Translations under genes and position numbers: made by a program
The notes under the pieces: model-generated
What the model saw: only the letters and a program-made list of their open reading frames with translations
The model's database searches: none
Told to the model about the DNA's origin: nothing
Shown here: in pieces, positions 9,673 to 23,000 of the stretch
Layout of the letters: each line of letters opens with the position of its first letter
Position numbering within the stretch: the stretch's first letter is position 1
Origin: Diplolepis rosae
Taxonomy: Eukaryota; Arthropoda; Insecta; Hymenoptera; Diplolepididae
Direction of reading: 5' to 3'
Length of the DNA: 64,000 nt
Assembly: GCA_030998225.1 (NCBI GenBank)
Contig: JAPYXD010000459.1
Coordinates: forward strand, 310,001-374,000

Positions 9673-10600
9673 TCTATTGTTCAATCAACCTGAGATTTGG
9701 TCAACCGTATAATATACAAATTCCTCGGTGGATTCGACTAAATTTTGATTGAATCGACCAATTATTTTTCTGAATGAAGATGCTGTCTATAAGATTATAG
9801 TAGAAATCTTTTGCAAACATCACCGAGGGTGTTTTACAAACTTTAAAAACTCTCATACAACCCTCAGCCATAATTGTATAAAGGCAAGTTACATTATTAA
9901 GCAATTGGAATGTCAGAAAAAAGACGGATGAGCTTGATGCACTTATCACTTTTATATCACTAACTTTCATAACTATTTTTTATGGTTGGAAAAGAAACTT
10001 ATTTTACAATAACCAAACCACCTATTTTATTTCTTCTAAACGATTGCCTTGAAAATGATATCTTCAGCTGCAAAAATTTATGAAGTGTTTATAAGGAATA
10101 AACCATAATAATTATTAAGTATTGAATTATAATATGACAAAAGCTTGAGGTTAAAAGTAAGTAACTATTACTTAATGTAGCCAGAAGTTATATCATAACT
10201 TTCAAAATTTGTTAAAGAAAACTGATGCCCATAATTAAAGGTTTTTTTAGAAACTACAACGGATTAAGTATTTTTGTTTCTGTACATAACTGAGTGACAT
10301 TGTATCCTAGGGAAATCCATATAGCGCAGATAAACGAGTCTCTACTGATCACAGCTCTTCAACATTCAAAACAACGCTCAAAAAATACATTTATACGGTT
10401 AAGCTATTTCGAAATGTTTAAAATAATATATGTACCAATAATAATACTAAAATGCTTGAAAAAATATGAGATAAAAATTATCTTCTGATGATAAGAAAGG
10501 GAAATGATTGCACAATAACTTTGATGTAGTATGAAATCTCGCGTTTTCTGACATTTAACCATAGATAACGATTTGGAATTTTATTTTTTTTATTTTATGA
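9673..10600. other. AT-rich DNA downstream of the minus-strand gene
   Basis: No coding region recognised. Short ORFs (9749-9931, 10294-10488) show no motif. Its right part (about 10600 upward) is probably the 3' untranslated end of the minus-strand gene. Confidence 0.4.
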
Positions 10601-10612
10601 TTTGTAAATATC

Positions 10613-10618
10613 TTTATT
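10613..10618 (-). terminator. Candidate poly(A) signal AATAAA
   Basis: TTTATT on the plus strand gives AATAAA on the minus strand, about 280 bases after the stop codon of the minus-strand gene. Several A/T-rich alternatives lie nearby, so cleavage could occur elsewhere. Confidence 0.35.
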
Positions 10619-10896
10619 TGAAAAATCAAAATTTATATCCAATTGTCAAATATTTAAATTTATCTAGTATTAATAGGTGATATCAAAAAGTTAGGTAATG
10701 ATTCAAAAAAAGCTTAATAGAATTTATAAGTAGAGAAATTATTGATGAACTCAAAATCATGAGCAACGTAATTTTTACATCAAAGATACTTTTTCTTTTG
10801 TAATTTATATACAAACCTTCTTAGTTAGGTTTATCTTTCTTCTCTAAATAAAATTAAAAACATTTCAATATTATTATATTACATCATTTGTGCATC

Positions 10897-11055
10897 TTAA
10901 AATATAAAAGGAATGATAAACAATAATAGAGTAATTATTGAAGTATTTCTTAGACTTGTTTGACTGTTTTTAGAAAGTCCTTGTTGGTTGGGTTCATCGA
11001 TATTATTTCCACCAAAACTCCCTGCTGCTGGGTACCATGAGTCAGTCACTGGTAT
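10897..11055 (-). CDS. Coding exon 9 (C-terminus, GPI-like signal, stop)
   Basis: The acceptor is AATAATTTTAG. It encodes residues 377-428 and the TAA stop. The last 13 residues, IITLLLFIIPFIF, are hydrophobic with no charged residue after them. This favours a GPI attachment signal over a transmembrane helix with a cytoplasmic tail. Confidence 0.8.
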   Translation of the reverse strand: MPVTDSWYPAAGSFGGNNIDEPNQQGLSKNSQTSLRNTSIITLLLFIIPFIF

Positions 11056-14000
11056 CTAAAATTATTAGTGAATTATTTAATAGTAATCAAAATTTTATTT
11101 TGTTCAAGTTTTATTAAAATATCCCTAGATTAATTTGCTGATGTAATTAACATATTTTGAATCAGTTGTCCTTAAATAAGTGTTATTTATAGTAAATTGC
11201 AATACATCCTGGTTTTAAATTGCTGATAATTTTTTACCTGATTTGAAGCTAACCAGGAACTTGTTGCCCAGGCTGGTATTTCAGAAGAAGTTTTAGTTTC
11301 TTGTGTTGTCCACGACATTCCCCTTCCATAAGTCGGGGATCTTTGTGTTACAACAATAGCTATCGACGTAAATATTAATTTATTAATTTTTATTATTGGT
11401 ATCTTCTTATCAATTGAATGAAACTGTTAAAATATTATTACTAATTTTAATTACGAGAGAATTGGTGTACCTGACTCTTCGTTGTTATTGTTGTTTATAT
11501 CAGTCACAGTAGCGAATATTGTTCTTTCAGTTATTTTGTCAGTCTTCGGTTCATCAGCAACTTTTTCTGATACTGTACTTAACTGAGGAGTGTTGGTTGG
11601 CATTTGAGCTGAAGAAGGTTGAATATCATTGGTGGTGCGTGACTCTGAGCCTGAAGCAAACATTATTGTTTTATTATAGTATATTAATTAATGAGTGAGG
11701 GAAGCAAAAATTTATTTGGTAATCAATTTCTAACACTGTTTACTGCTGAAATTTTTGCAAAAATTTTGCAAAATATTTTGCGAATTTTTTTTGTTACGAA
11801 AAATTGAAATTTTTACCTGCATTGTGAACAAATGGTTGATTGTGATTATTCGCAAGTCGAAAGAGTGTTGCGAAAATTATCTGGTTATATTCTTGAATAT
11901 TTTTCGAATACACAGGTTTTGCCCGTTGAAAATTTAGTCCGTTCAAAAAACTTCCGTTTTATATAAAAGTGGTATACAAAAAGTAAAATTGGTTTTCCTA
12001 CAAACTTACAGTTATAAACGAAGACAGCGATGATGACTAATTTATAATTGAAAAAAAATTTTATGCTTGGCAAATGTTCAGCCACTTATGGAGTATGAAA
12101 TGCTATGAAAGCACAATTAACCGTCTATATATGTAAAAACTCGATGCTAGAAAAATATATTTTTGTAGGAAAACCAATTTTAAATTTTGTATCCCACATT
12201 TATTTAAAACGGACAGTTTTTTAACGGACTAAATGTTTAAACGGGCAAAACTTTATAAACAAATTTTAACGAAAATGTAATTATTGCAATACAAAATAAG
12301 TGCTAAAAATTGTTTGTTATTCAGAAACCCAAGTTAATTACTTATATAATTTACGAGCTTTTCTTATTATTTGTGCTCATTAAAATTTCAAAACGTAAAG
12401 TAAATGCGTTATTTCTAACAAAGAGAAATGAATTTAACCTGTATATTCGAAAAATATTCAAGAATACGAAAAGATATTTTTAGCAACACTATTTCGACTT
12501 GCGAATAACCACAATCAACCATTTGTTCACAATGCATGTAATAATTTCGATTTTTCGCAACAAAAAAAATTCGCAAAATATTTTGCAAAATTTTTGCAAA
12601 AATTTCAGCAGTAAACCGTGTTAGAGATTGATTACCAAATAATTTTTTTTTTCATTTGTCTACTATTATTATGAAATGTGCTTTAATACTGAGATGTTGG
12701 AAGAATGCGTATTCTGACGGTCTTTATTTTTTTTTACCCCCGTCCACACCTTGCAATGATGTGCAAAAATTCTGTTTTAATCATCGATAGGTAACTAATG
12801 AATAGAATAATTCAAAAGAGTGATCGCGCAAATTAAACATGAACAAAATTGCGTGCAAAAATTTTCGCAATTTTTTGCATCGCGGATTATCCATAAAAAA
12901 ATCTGCAAAAATTCACAGATGTGTCTTCTATTGGAAAAAACAACCCTGATTTTTTCAGAATTTTCCAATGATTAGTTTAGCTAAAAATAGAAAAAAAGGA
13001 AAATCGTAAAATCCGCCATTACTCATTTAAAATGGCAGATAATGATATGAAAATTTGGCAAAATCATCTCTTGCCCAACGCCTTCGATATGATTGATGCG
13101 AAATTTGATTTAGTTTTAATGCCGATTTCACGTGGAAACCCGGCTATGCGCTTTGAGAAATATATCACCTGCCGTGCATATAAAACGTGCAAAACGAGGA
13201 TTATTATTTGGGTTATGATAGTTATCAAAATTGAATCGATTTTCAATTGTTTCTGTTAAGGGGAGAGGTCCACTTTTTCCCGACTAATGCTAATTAAATG
13301 GCAGTTTCGCATATTTCGGAGTCAGTTTCTTCCTGAATCATGCGAAAATTACACAAATCGTGCGAGAAAAGAGATGTGATAATCGGATTCTTGCACAATT
13401 TATGAATTTCTGCATGTATCTATGGTAACTAAAGGCAAGAAGTAATGATTTCATAATTTATCATCAGGTGTCTTTTGTGTTGCTGTTGTAATAGGTTTGT
13501 TATTTTTTCCATGCATATGGTGCAAAAAAAATCGATCATTTTCGACACGCTCTACATACACAAAAATGTGTGTTATAACAAATTACAATAAAGACCAGTT
13601 CAAGATTATACAATTTGACTGAGCAGATGAAATAAATTTTTTTTACTAGCGGGTCACACAGAGAATTTTATTTCTCCGTGCGAGGTAAACAAATCCGTTT
13701 TCTGACCCCGTAGTAGAAAAAGATCGTATGCCACACGGGAAAAATATTCATTTGACTCGTGTGGTTGTTACCTACGCTTTATACTTGGGCATCAAACTTC
13801 AAACTCGCAATAGTATATTACGTGCCTAGGCGCACAATGAGGGTTATTGCGTGACGAGCGACAATGCTCGCAGGAGATCGCTGAGCAAAGCCGAGACGAA
13901 GCCGAGGCGCGATCAGTTCTGCGAGCATTGTCGCGAGTCTCGTAATTTCCCGAATTGTGTGCATTGGCACGTATTCTATTTTATGTGACTCCGGTGCGTA

Positions 14001-17000
14001 TACGAGTTTTTATGCGTACACTCGAATCTAATCTAGTATTGTAGTTGTTTGCGGCGCTAGTCATTACACTTAATATGTCACAACTAGTCCCGGCCATGTT
14101 GATTTTATCGATCTTGTGTAGTAGTAGCTTGTTATAATAGAGCATGCGCAGTTCAAATGTACAAGGCTTTGTCAGTAGGGTGCTAACGGTGTACGAAGAA
14201 GAAGAAGAATAAGAAGAAGATTCTGCTCCGCTGTAAGACTATATGCGCATGCGCAGTTCAATTTTTACATTATATTCCTCTGTAACGGAATACACAACAT
14301 TCCGTTACTCTCAGCTGTAACGGAAAAACGAGTTTCCGCGCCGGAGGCACATAAAATAATTTTTTTCTCTTCCTCGTTGCATAATATACTATTTTGCAAC
14401 ACTGTTCGGGAAGTTCTTACTTTATGCACCGTAAGATGATCGCAAAATGGCATATTCCTAATGATCTAAAAATTTGCGGGAATCATAACATTCCCGCACA
14501 CTTTCTATATTCCTGCACTGAGAAAAATATGCTATTGAATAATAGTACATTGTGCAACTAGGGAAAAAAAAATTTATTTTGCGAGTGTGAAGTTTGATGC
14601 CCGAGCAAAGCGAGGGTATGTATACTATTAATTCATAAAAATATACTACAAGAATCAATAAATATGTTACTAATTCTATAGCATATTGATTTCAATCCAT
14701 GATATACATGCTTTTGGAAATAAATGCTTTTGATTCAATAGCATTTTTTTCTCAGTGTGTATACTTAAGAGTGTGTGAGTGTCATGATTACTGCATATTA
14801 TCTTTTGCGCAAATTTATCGGTGCGCTAAGTGCGAACTCCCCGTACAGTGTTGCAAAAAATAGTATATGATACACGCGCGGCTTGGTGATTCCCTATTCA
14901 TGTGAGTTACAGCACTCATCGGGAATCACCAACTTCGTGCACTAGTATCATTATATACTATTTCCTAATAAATCTCAAAATTTAGGATTACTTTTTCTTA
15001 TTAACTTTAATCGGTATTTACAAAAAAAATCCCATAAACTGCATGTACTTTTATAAAATACGATTAAAAAGGACTGTAAATGAGTCACGACTAGAAAATA
15101 CAGTCACATTCATAACTTTATGGAATATAAGTAATTCACGTACTAGATGGCAGATTCAGGGCACGTCCGGTACTTTTAAATGCTGTAGGGAAAGCTGTAT
15201 TAGGAATAGCGTCATAAAAGTCGTTGCTTCTGCTGGAATAAGTGTCGGGCGATGCTGTTCGTTGATATGGACGACTTTGTATTCCAAGAACCACACTACT
15301 ACCTTCACCGAGGGGACTCACTGAATGTGGTAAAGTATTATCCATCATCGATAAGGGACAATTTGCACTGTTTGGTCTGCAAAAAATGTGAAATTATTCA
15401 TCCATGCCAAAAAGGGTCACAGCCATTATTTATGTTTACAATAAATCTTTCTCCGTATTAAAATGTACTCTCAACGTTTTTTTTTCAATTATTTCCGTTG
15501 ATCAAATAAGTAAAAAAATTACGACAGAAACATTTCATCTAATAAATAAGTTATTTAAATATAGTGCGTTTGTAAAAATTATAATTTTTTAACTGAACGA
15601 ACCAGACACGGTAGGTATTAATTTTTCTCTATGGTTCTATACGTATATATATAAATATTAATTATGAATCCATCACGTAATTATAAACATTAGACTTAAT
15701 TCAATTTCAAAAGACATTAAAATCGAAAAAATAATTGGTGCTTTACTATTGGGGAAAAGTTTCCCAAAAATGATCAAATTTATCATAACAAACATTTTAC
15801 TTTGTTTAACTTTTATATATATACTCAAGACTCATAATTAAAATAATTTCGGATGTTGCCTCCTTGAAGGGATGTGATACTTGAGAAAAGTAGCAAGTTC
15901 ATGTAAACAATTTGGTCCAGTTTCTACATGTTTGTATACAAAATACCTAAAATTTTCTTTTCAAAATTTGGGAAATAGTAGAGAAGATAGAAACGGACGT
16001 AGATAAACTACTTTCTACCATTTCCCAAAGTTTGAAAAGAAAATTGTTTGTACTTTAGACATAAACATATAGAAACCTAAAATCAATAAAATTTGCTAAT
16101 CTCCTAAGTATCACATGCCCTTAAACTCAGGTAATCCTCAGATCAAAACAATCAGGGCCGTAAGAATTATTTCAGTCATGGGGAGAGTTAAGTTAATGTT
16201 AAAGCGCACTTAATTAATTCAAGTTGTTCATGTCGCCACTCTTTCGATCCCTCGCATCACGCTATCACCAAACTAATTTTAGGGACTTTCTAAACCCAGT
16301 TCCCCTATTAAGAGTCTTGAGTGTACTTTTTACTTAAACAATCTTTAAATTAAAAAACTTACATATAATTGGAGCATTGTTCTTGTAAGAAACTAAGAGC
16401 TTTATCCAAAATTTGTCTCGAGAATTTGGTAGCTGTTCCCTCAGGCTGATTACCATCACATCTTTTTCTCGTTTCCATTATGACGCATGCTCGAAAGTGG
16501 TAATGTGCACTGTAGGGTAAGATAAAATTCGTTAATCTTTAGAGATAAATCACATAATAAGTTATGGAGATATTGGAAAAACATTATGGGGAGTTAAGAG
16601 CTCGTACAAAATCGCTTAGAGGTAATCTAAGGATGTTTTTGTTTCTCACCAACAGAGATTGGGCTTCATTACTTCTCTTCTCGATACCTCGTTAACTAGG
16701 GCTCCATACTGATTTCCGCAATGCTCTGATTCAATCACTGTTGCCTTTATGCAGGAAGCGTACTTCAAGTATTCTGTCAAAGTTATATTTATCTTAGTTT
16801 ATTTTTATTCCTTTAATTTATACTTGTATCTTCTTTACTTAAAATCTTTATTGATAGATAATTAATAAATAATAATAAATTCATTAAGAGTAAACTTTGT
16901 GTGTTCTTGAATTTGTCTTTATTTAAATAAAATGTTTTATGGCGCAAGATAAATTGCCACAATTTGTTATTATAATCGAACTAAAATTACTTCTACAAAA

Positions 17001-20000
17001 ATTTCAAAACATGATATACGGCAAACAAATATTCATTACATCATTAAAGTTTATCATACGACCAAATATATTTAAACCATTTTCACTTATAAATTAAGCG
17101 CCAAGAGTCACATCGACAAATAAAATCAAGCTATTGTAAGAATAATAAGCTTATTATAGCAGTTGGTACCGGAAATCAACATGATCCGGAAGTAACCAAA
17201 CTACCAATCATATACTAATTTTGCATATGTTATAATTATAAATTAAAACTCATAATTGAAACTCTTGAAGACAATAAACATTCTAAAGACTTTATTATTG
17301 TGTTATTATTGTGTACCTGGGCTCGAATCCCAGCGCTGTCGAAAGTGTCTTTTTTCCACAGAAAGATTTCAAATTCTTTAAATTTGAATAATAATAATCA
17401 CTCTGTCATTGGACGTTCTAGCCAATTTAAAGACATTCAGAAAAACATAAGAAAAGGCACTAAAGAAGGTCTTCTAACTTTTAGATTTTTATAACTATAC
17501 AAAAAGAATTATAAAAAAATAATACAAAAATAAATATATACAAATATATCAAAAATTTCAAACTCAACTAATTAATTTGAAATCATTTACAGCCGCAGGC
17601 TGAGCCACTAGGCAATATAAGGAGATCTTCCCGTGGAGAAGGAGATGTCGGATGCCTGTGTAGCTCAGTGGTTAGAGCAGTCAACCGGCAATCGAAAGAC
17701 CTGGGCTCGTATCCCAGCGCAGTCGAAAGCGTCATTTTTTCCACAGAAAGATTTTCAAATTCTTTAAATATATATATATACCATACAAAAATAATTTTTT
17801 TTTATTATAAAAAATGTTAAGTCGGAAGACCATGTGAATTTTTATAATTACAAAAAGGAATTTTTTTTGGAAAAAATTTAGGAGTTTACAAACTTCTCAT
17901 AGTGCATTTTAAACAATTTCACAGACTTTGAACTCGATATTTCATTTTGCATGGTAATGGGGTTACAGAAACTATAATGCCGGTAAGGTAGAAATTTTAG
18001 AGTGATCCATGGCTTTAATTTTTTTTAAATTAAAAAATTCATCTTATTTGGACGAATGAACGTTTAGTTACATGGTCTGATTGATCCAAGGCCTTAAAAT
18101 ATTCTGAATAAGTTTTTTTTAAATTAAATTTTATAACATGGTTAAACTATGCAACTTGATATCCCAGGCTGCTCATTTAAAAGCAATCTGGTCCTCATAT
18201 TTTAATATATTTTGAAATTACCTGCGTTATTAAACTCTTAGTATATAACTCGAGGTAAATACCATGATACAAATATGTGATTCCTTTGTTATTCTTGACA
18301 AGATTCATCGTAACACAAATTGAATAACACACAAATTTTACTCTTGATATATGCACCACTTCCAAACAATCTTATACTTCTACATTATAAATATTTTAAA
18401 AAATACTTATTTTTGGATTAATATATGTATTATAGGTACATAACTCTTCTTTATTGAACGTCGATTTCTCAAAATATTCGCGTCTTCTATATTAACTAAA
18501 ATTTGTAATTACCAGCTTGATATGCAGGAACAGAACACATCTGATGAACAGATTCTATAGAAACTTCAACTGCTGAATTGAATTGTTCTCTTCTCTCCTT
18601 TGTGAAGCATTTCTCAATATATCTCCTGATACAGTCCACGAAATTCAACCACGTTCTGCATTAATAAAATAATAATATTGTACAATAAGTTTTAAGATCG
18701 CCTAAAATATCTAAAAAGTGGACAAATATTCTAATATTTCAATTTTTGAATCAACCTAAAGTGTGTCTATGATTATTTCAAAACATTCATATATTGATAA
18801 GATTTGGCTATCAGAACATCCTCTAGAATTTTTGGCATCTTCGGAATCACTAATCAACTACTCTTTTTCTGAGACTGTTGTTTTAGTGTCACTTTATTTT
18901 TTGAGTTTCTTATTTATACTAAATAATAGACCCTTCTGAAAAAATTCCTATTCTATGAGTTAACCCGCGGCATCATCTACTCAACTTCCATGGCTTTGCT
19001 AACTTATCTGATGTATCATAATTTATTTCCCCCCATAAACATAATATGTTTAATATTATTTTCTGATGATAATGCTTAAAAAGAACTAGAAATTTTTCTT
19101 ATAACTTTTTTCAATTGAATCAAAATTTGAAGTCATAGTATTTGGAAACATGAAAAAATCAACAGGCAAAGAAGGACCTACTGAATTTTAGCAGATATTG
19201 TACTAAATTTTAGCAAGTTGCTTGCTGATTGCTGGTTTCGGGCCAATCTTACTGATTGCTAGCAAATTTTATTCTAATATACTTTAACACGCTAATTTAA
19301 TTCCAGAAAATTATATTATATATTTTAACAAGTGGCCTGTTAAAAATTAGAAAGTACTTACTGCTTTTTAGCTTTTTTGTAGATAAATACCAGTAACTCA
19401 TTTGCTAAATATTTTGTGGTACTTCGAACTAAATTTTAGAAAGTGGCTTGCTAGAAATTAGAAAGTACTTTCTGCTTTTTAAAATTTTTATAGATAAATA
19501 CCAGTGACTCATTTGCTAAATATTTTGTGGCGCTTCAAACAAAATTTTAGAAAGTGATTTGCCAAAAATTGAAATTTACTTACTGCTTTGCAGCAGTTCT
19601 GTTGATGAATTTTAGTATGTCATTTACTTATAATATTTCAGTGCTCCAAACTGAATTTCAGCAAGTGGCTTGCTAAAAATTAGAAAGTACTTACTGCTTT
19701 GCAACAGTTTTGTTACCAAATTTCAGTATTTCAGTCTGTTGGTAGTTTTAACCTTCAAGTATCGAGCCAGGTAGGTAGTATATCAATTTTATTGGTCCCT
19801 TAGTCTTCTAGTCGTTTTCATTTTTTCGTGCAAAGTCCCACATTCGTATGGCAAAATAAATATACTTTTTGAAAGTACCGTATTTATGAGGTAATTCATT
19901 CGAAAGCTCATTATTTCAGCTTCAAAAATCAATTTTTTTTCATATATTAAAAATTAAACTGAAATTTAAAGAATTTGAAATCTTTCTATGGAAAAAAATA

Positions 20001-23000
20001 CGCTTTCGAATCCCAGCGCAGTCGATAGCGTCTTTTTTTCTACAGAAATATTTCAAATTCTTTAAATTTGAATTTAATTTGCATTAATTTGCGATATAAG
20101 AGTTTGAAATTGTATACGAGAACACCTGTCGGCAACGTATCTTATTGGCAAAACAAACGTCCACCGCGGGCTTAGGGGCGCTGCTGCATGAAAACAATCA
20201 TGGCTGCCGCAGGGCTTCGGCGTTCTCGTATTTACTGTTGATCTGAATAGGACTTTTCAAATTACGTTTATCTGTAATTCCTAAAAATGCTTTTGTTGTC
20301 GTTAAATACGTTATGCGAGTACGTACAAGCGCTGCCTTTACGAGTAAAGTCCTTTCCTTTCCTGTGCTTCGGCGAGAACTCCATTTTCACGCTTATATTT
20401 ATTTATGCACTTGTCACTTACTTTTTATGTTAACTATATATTTATTTGGCAAACAATTGATGAATTATTGCGTTACACTGTGAGCATCTGGCTTTAGTAT
20501 AGTATACACAATGCTGCGCGAAGCCCAACGGTAGCCATATTGATTAGTTCGCTTGTCGACCACCAGGTCTCGCATTGCAAGTTTGAATTGCCAATATGAT
20601 ACACGACTAGTGACTCTCCGATAATGTAGGCAGTGGCAGTAATTTCAAACTCAGCTAATTAATTAAAAATTAAAAAAGCTACGTCAATTTTAGTAAAAAG
20701 AGTCGTTTTTCATTTTTTTGTTTAATTATATTTGCATACGTAAAATGAAGTTTTAAACATGTAACCTGCACAGACCTTTTAAAGAAGTCTTGAGACATAA
20801 GTAAGTATTTTTTTTTCCTCCTGGAATTCAGTTCTACTTAATTTTTTCGCAGTGCAAAGTTGCTGGGGTTGATTTTACCCAGCGTGACCATAACGTTATT
20901 TTGGGGAAGTGTGACTGAAGAGGGTTAATATTTCAGAGTGCTTCAAACAAAAGAACATAGTTTGCTATTTAATAGCAATCACTTACTTTTTTCAGAATTT
21001 CCTTTACTTATTTTCAGCAAGTAAAATTCAGCAAGAGATATGCTTTATATTAGTATAGGATTTACTATTATTAAGAATTTACTCTCTGATCAACAGTAAT
21101 TTTCGTAGCGTTGAGCCAACTTACTAAAAAGAAGCAAGTACTTACTGATATTCAGAAATTATTACTATGATTCAGAAAGTCCTTTTTTGCATGAGTAACT
21201 AAATTCCATTTTCTAGCTACAATTAGAAGACGCGAAAAAAACAATGGCATATAAAATTGCTTACTTGAAAAAGATCTACAAATTTTTATTTATACATTTT
21301 TTATAAGATATATATTTTTCGTTTTATTTGAAAAACATACTATTTAAAATAAAAAATTCAATTTTTCAACAAAAATATGCGAGATAAGAGAAAAACGTCA
21401 CAATACAAAATTGTTTGCTTGAATAAGGTCTACAAATTTTTTATTTAAACGTGTTTTAATGTGTATATTTTTTGTTTTAATTCAAAAAAATTATGAAAAT
21501 ACAAATTCCTTATTTTGACTTATTTAAAAAAAGGCTCGGGCCATGTCCAGAGCAGGCTGCCTGATCAAAAAGTGTATGTAACGGCCCTGATAAGGTTTGT
21601 ATACGGCCCGAACAAGCTCCCCTTATTATTAACTAAGGCAGCCTAAAGTATACCGTATTTATGGTACCCGTACGGCCCTGACAGCATGCGGATAAGGTCG
21701 ACTTTGTTGGTGATCAGGATCTACTGTTTGCTGCTGCCGTTTGTTTTGATTTTCGCTTTTGTTTGACTCTGTCATAACCTTTTCAAACCTGCCTAGATTC
21801 GTAAAAATAACAAGATTTTTCTGAATATGCCTATAAAATAGTTAATTATGCTGATTAAGTGGGATTCTTTCGATGCACAAAAATTTCAAATTTTGAAATT
21901 CCAAAAAATTTTCCAACTTGTATCTTGACATTTAAATGTAAAAAGTTGTATACTACACGGAAAAAAATAGTTGAGGTAATTTTACTTAACCTTCCGATCA
22001 AATTTGGGACATAAAGACAAGTTAGAAGTTATTTAGTATCTTTCAAAAAATTTTCTGTGAAAAAAGTAACGCTTCCACTCCGCTGGGTAACGAGCCCAGG
22101 ACCTTCCGAATGCATTCGACCGGCAATCGAAAGGTCCTGGGCTCGGTACCCAGCGGAGTGAAAGCGCTCCTTTTTTCACAGAAAAATTTTTCAAGTATAT
22201 ATTGAAAATTCCATCTGGTCTTATATAACGTTAATTCAACAAAGTAATGATTCAATCAGTCTGGGATATTAGGGTCTGCTAGTGCCCTGTATTGCAATAC
22301 ATTAGATTCATCAACTTCAGTGCATTGCAATACATTGTCAAACCAACTTGGCCATACCGAGAGAGTACGGGTGCTGTGCGTTTTTCGTAAGCAGAGTGGT
22401 GTGCTTTCATCGTATTCTTTTATACCAATATCACATAAAAAGTCGTTTACGAAAATTGTAACTGCACCTCATACGAAATGTGTAAGAAATTTCTTTCGGT
22501 GCAGGGAATCTACCTGAAAGTCTAAAATTTTAAATATGTGAAAATAATTATCAATCGAAACAATTTAAGAAAATTGTGAAACTGTTTGAATTTCATTTTT
22601 ATGCATCTATTGAAGTGTACAAAGTTATCATCGGTACGATTTCTTAATGATCAAAATCGACTACCTTTTCCTATTTATAGCGACTACGTTATTCTAGTCA
22701 TGAGAGCTCATCGTTTCAAGTTCTCATAGCGAGGTTTAAGAGTTAAGGACAATTTCAACGATTTTAGCTAGTCGCCACGACCAGGTATTCAGAATATAGC
22801 TACTATGGATTCAAATCATGTTGCTGTAGCAATGGGTCAAGTAGAAACAACAAGTCTCCTTCTTTCCAGTCACTTTTTTTTCCAATTACATTTTTCCTAG
22901 TCACTATGGCCAGGTGCTATTTTTCTCTGTGAGGGATTTGGTCAGGAGTCGGACAGTTTGTTATAAAGAAAGGCAACATAATGCAATTCTTATTTCTATT

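Noticed and set aside
17653..17730. Functional tRNA gene
   Set aside because: A and B boxes are good, but the acceptor and anticodon stems do not pair properly and similar truncated copies with a common tail exist, so a SINE fits better.
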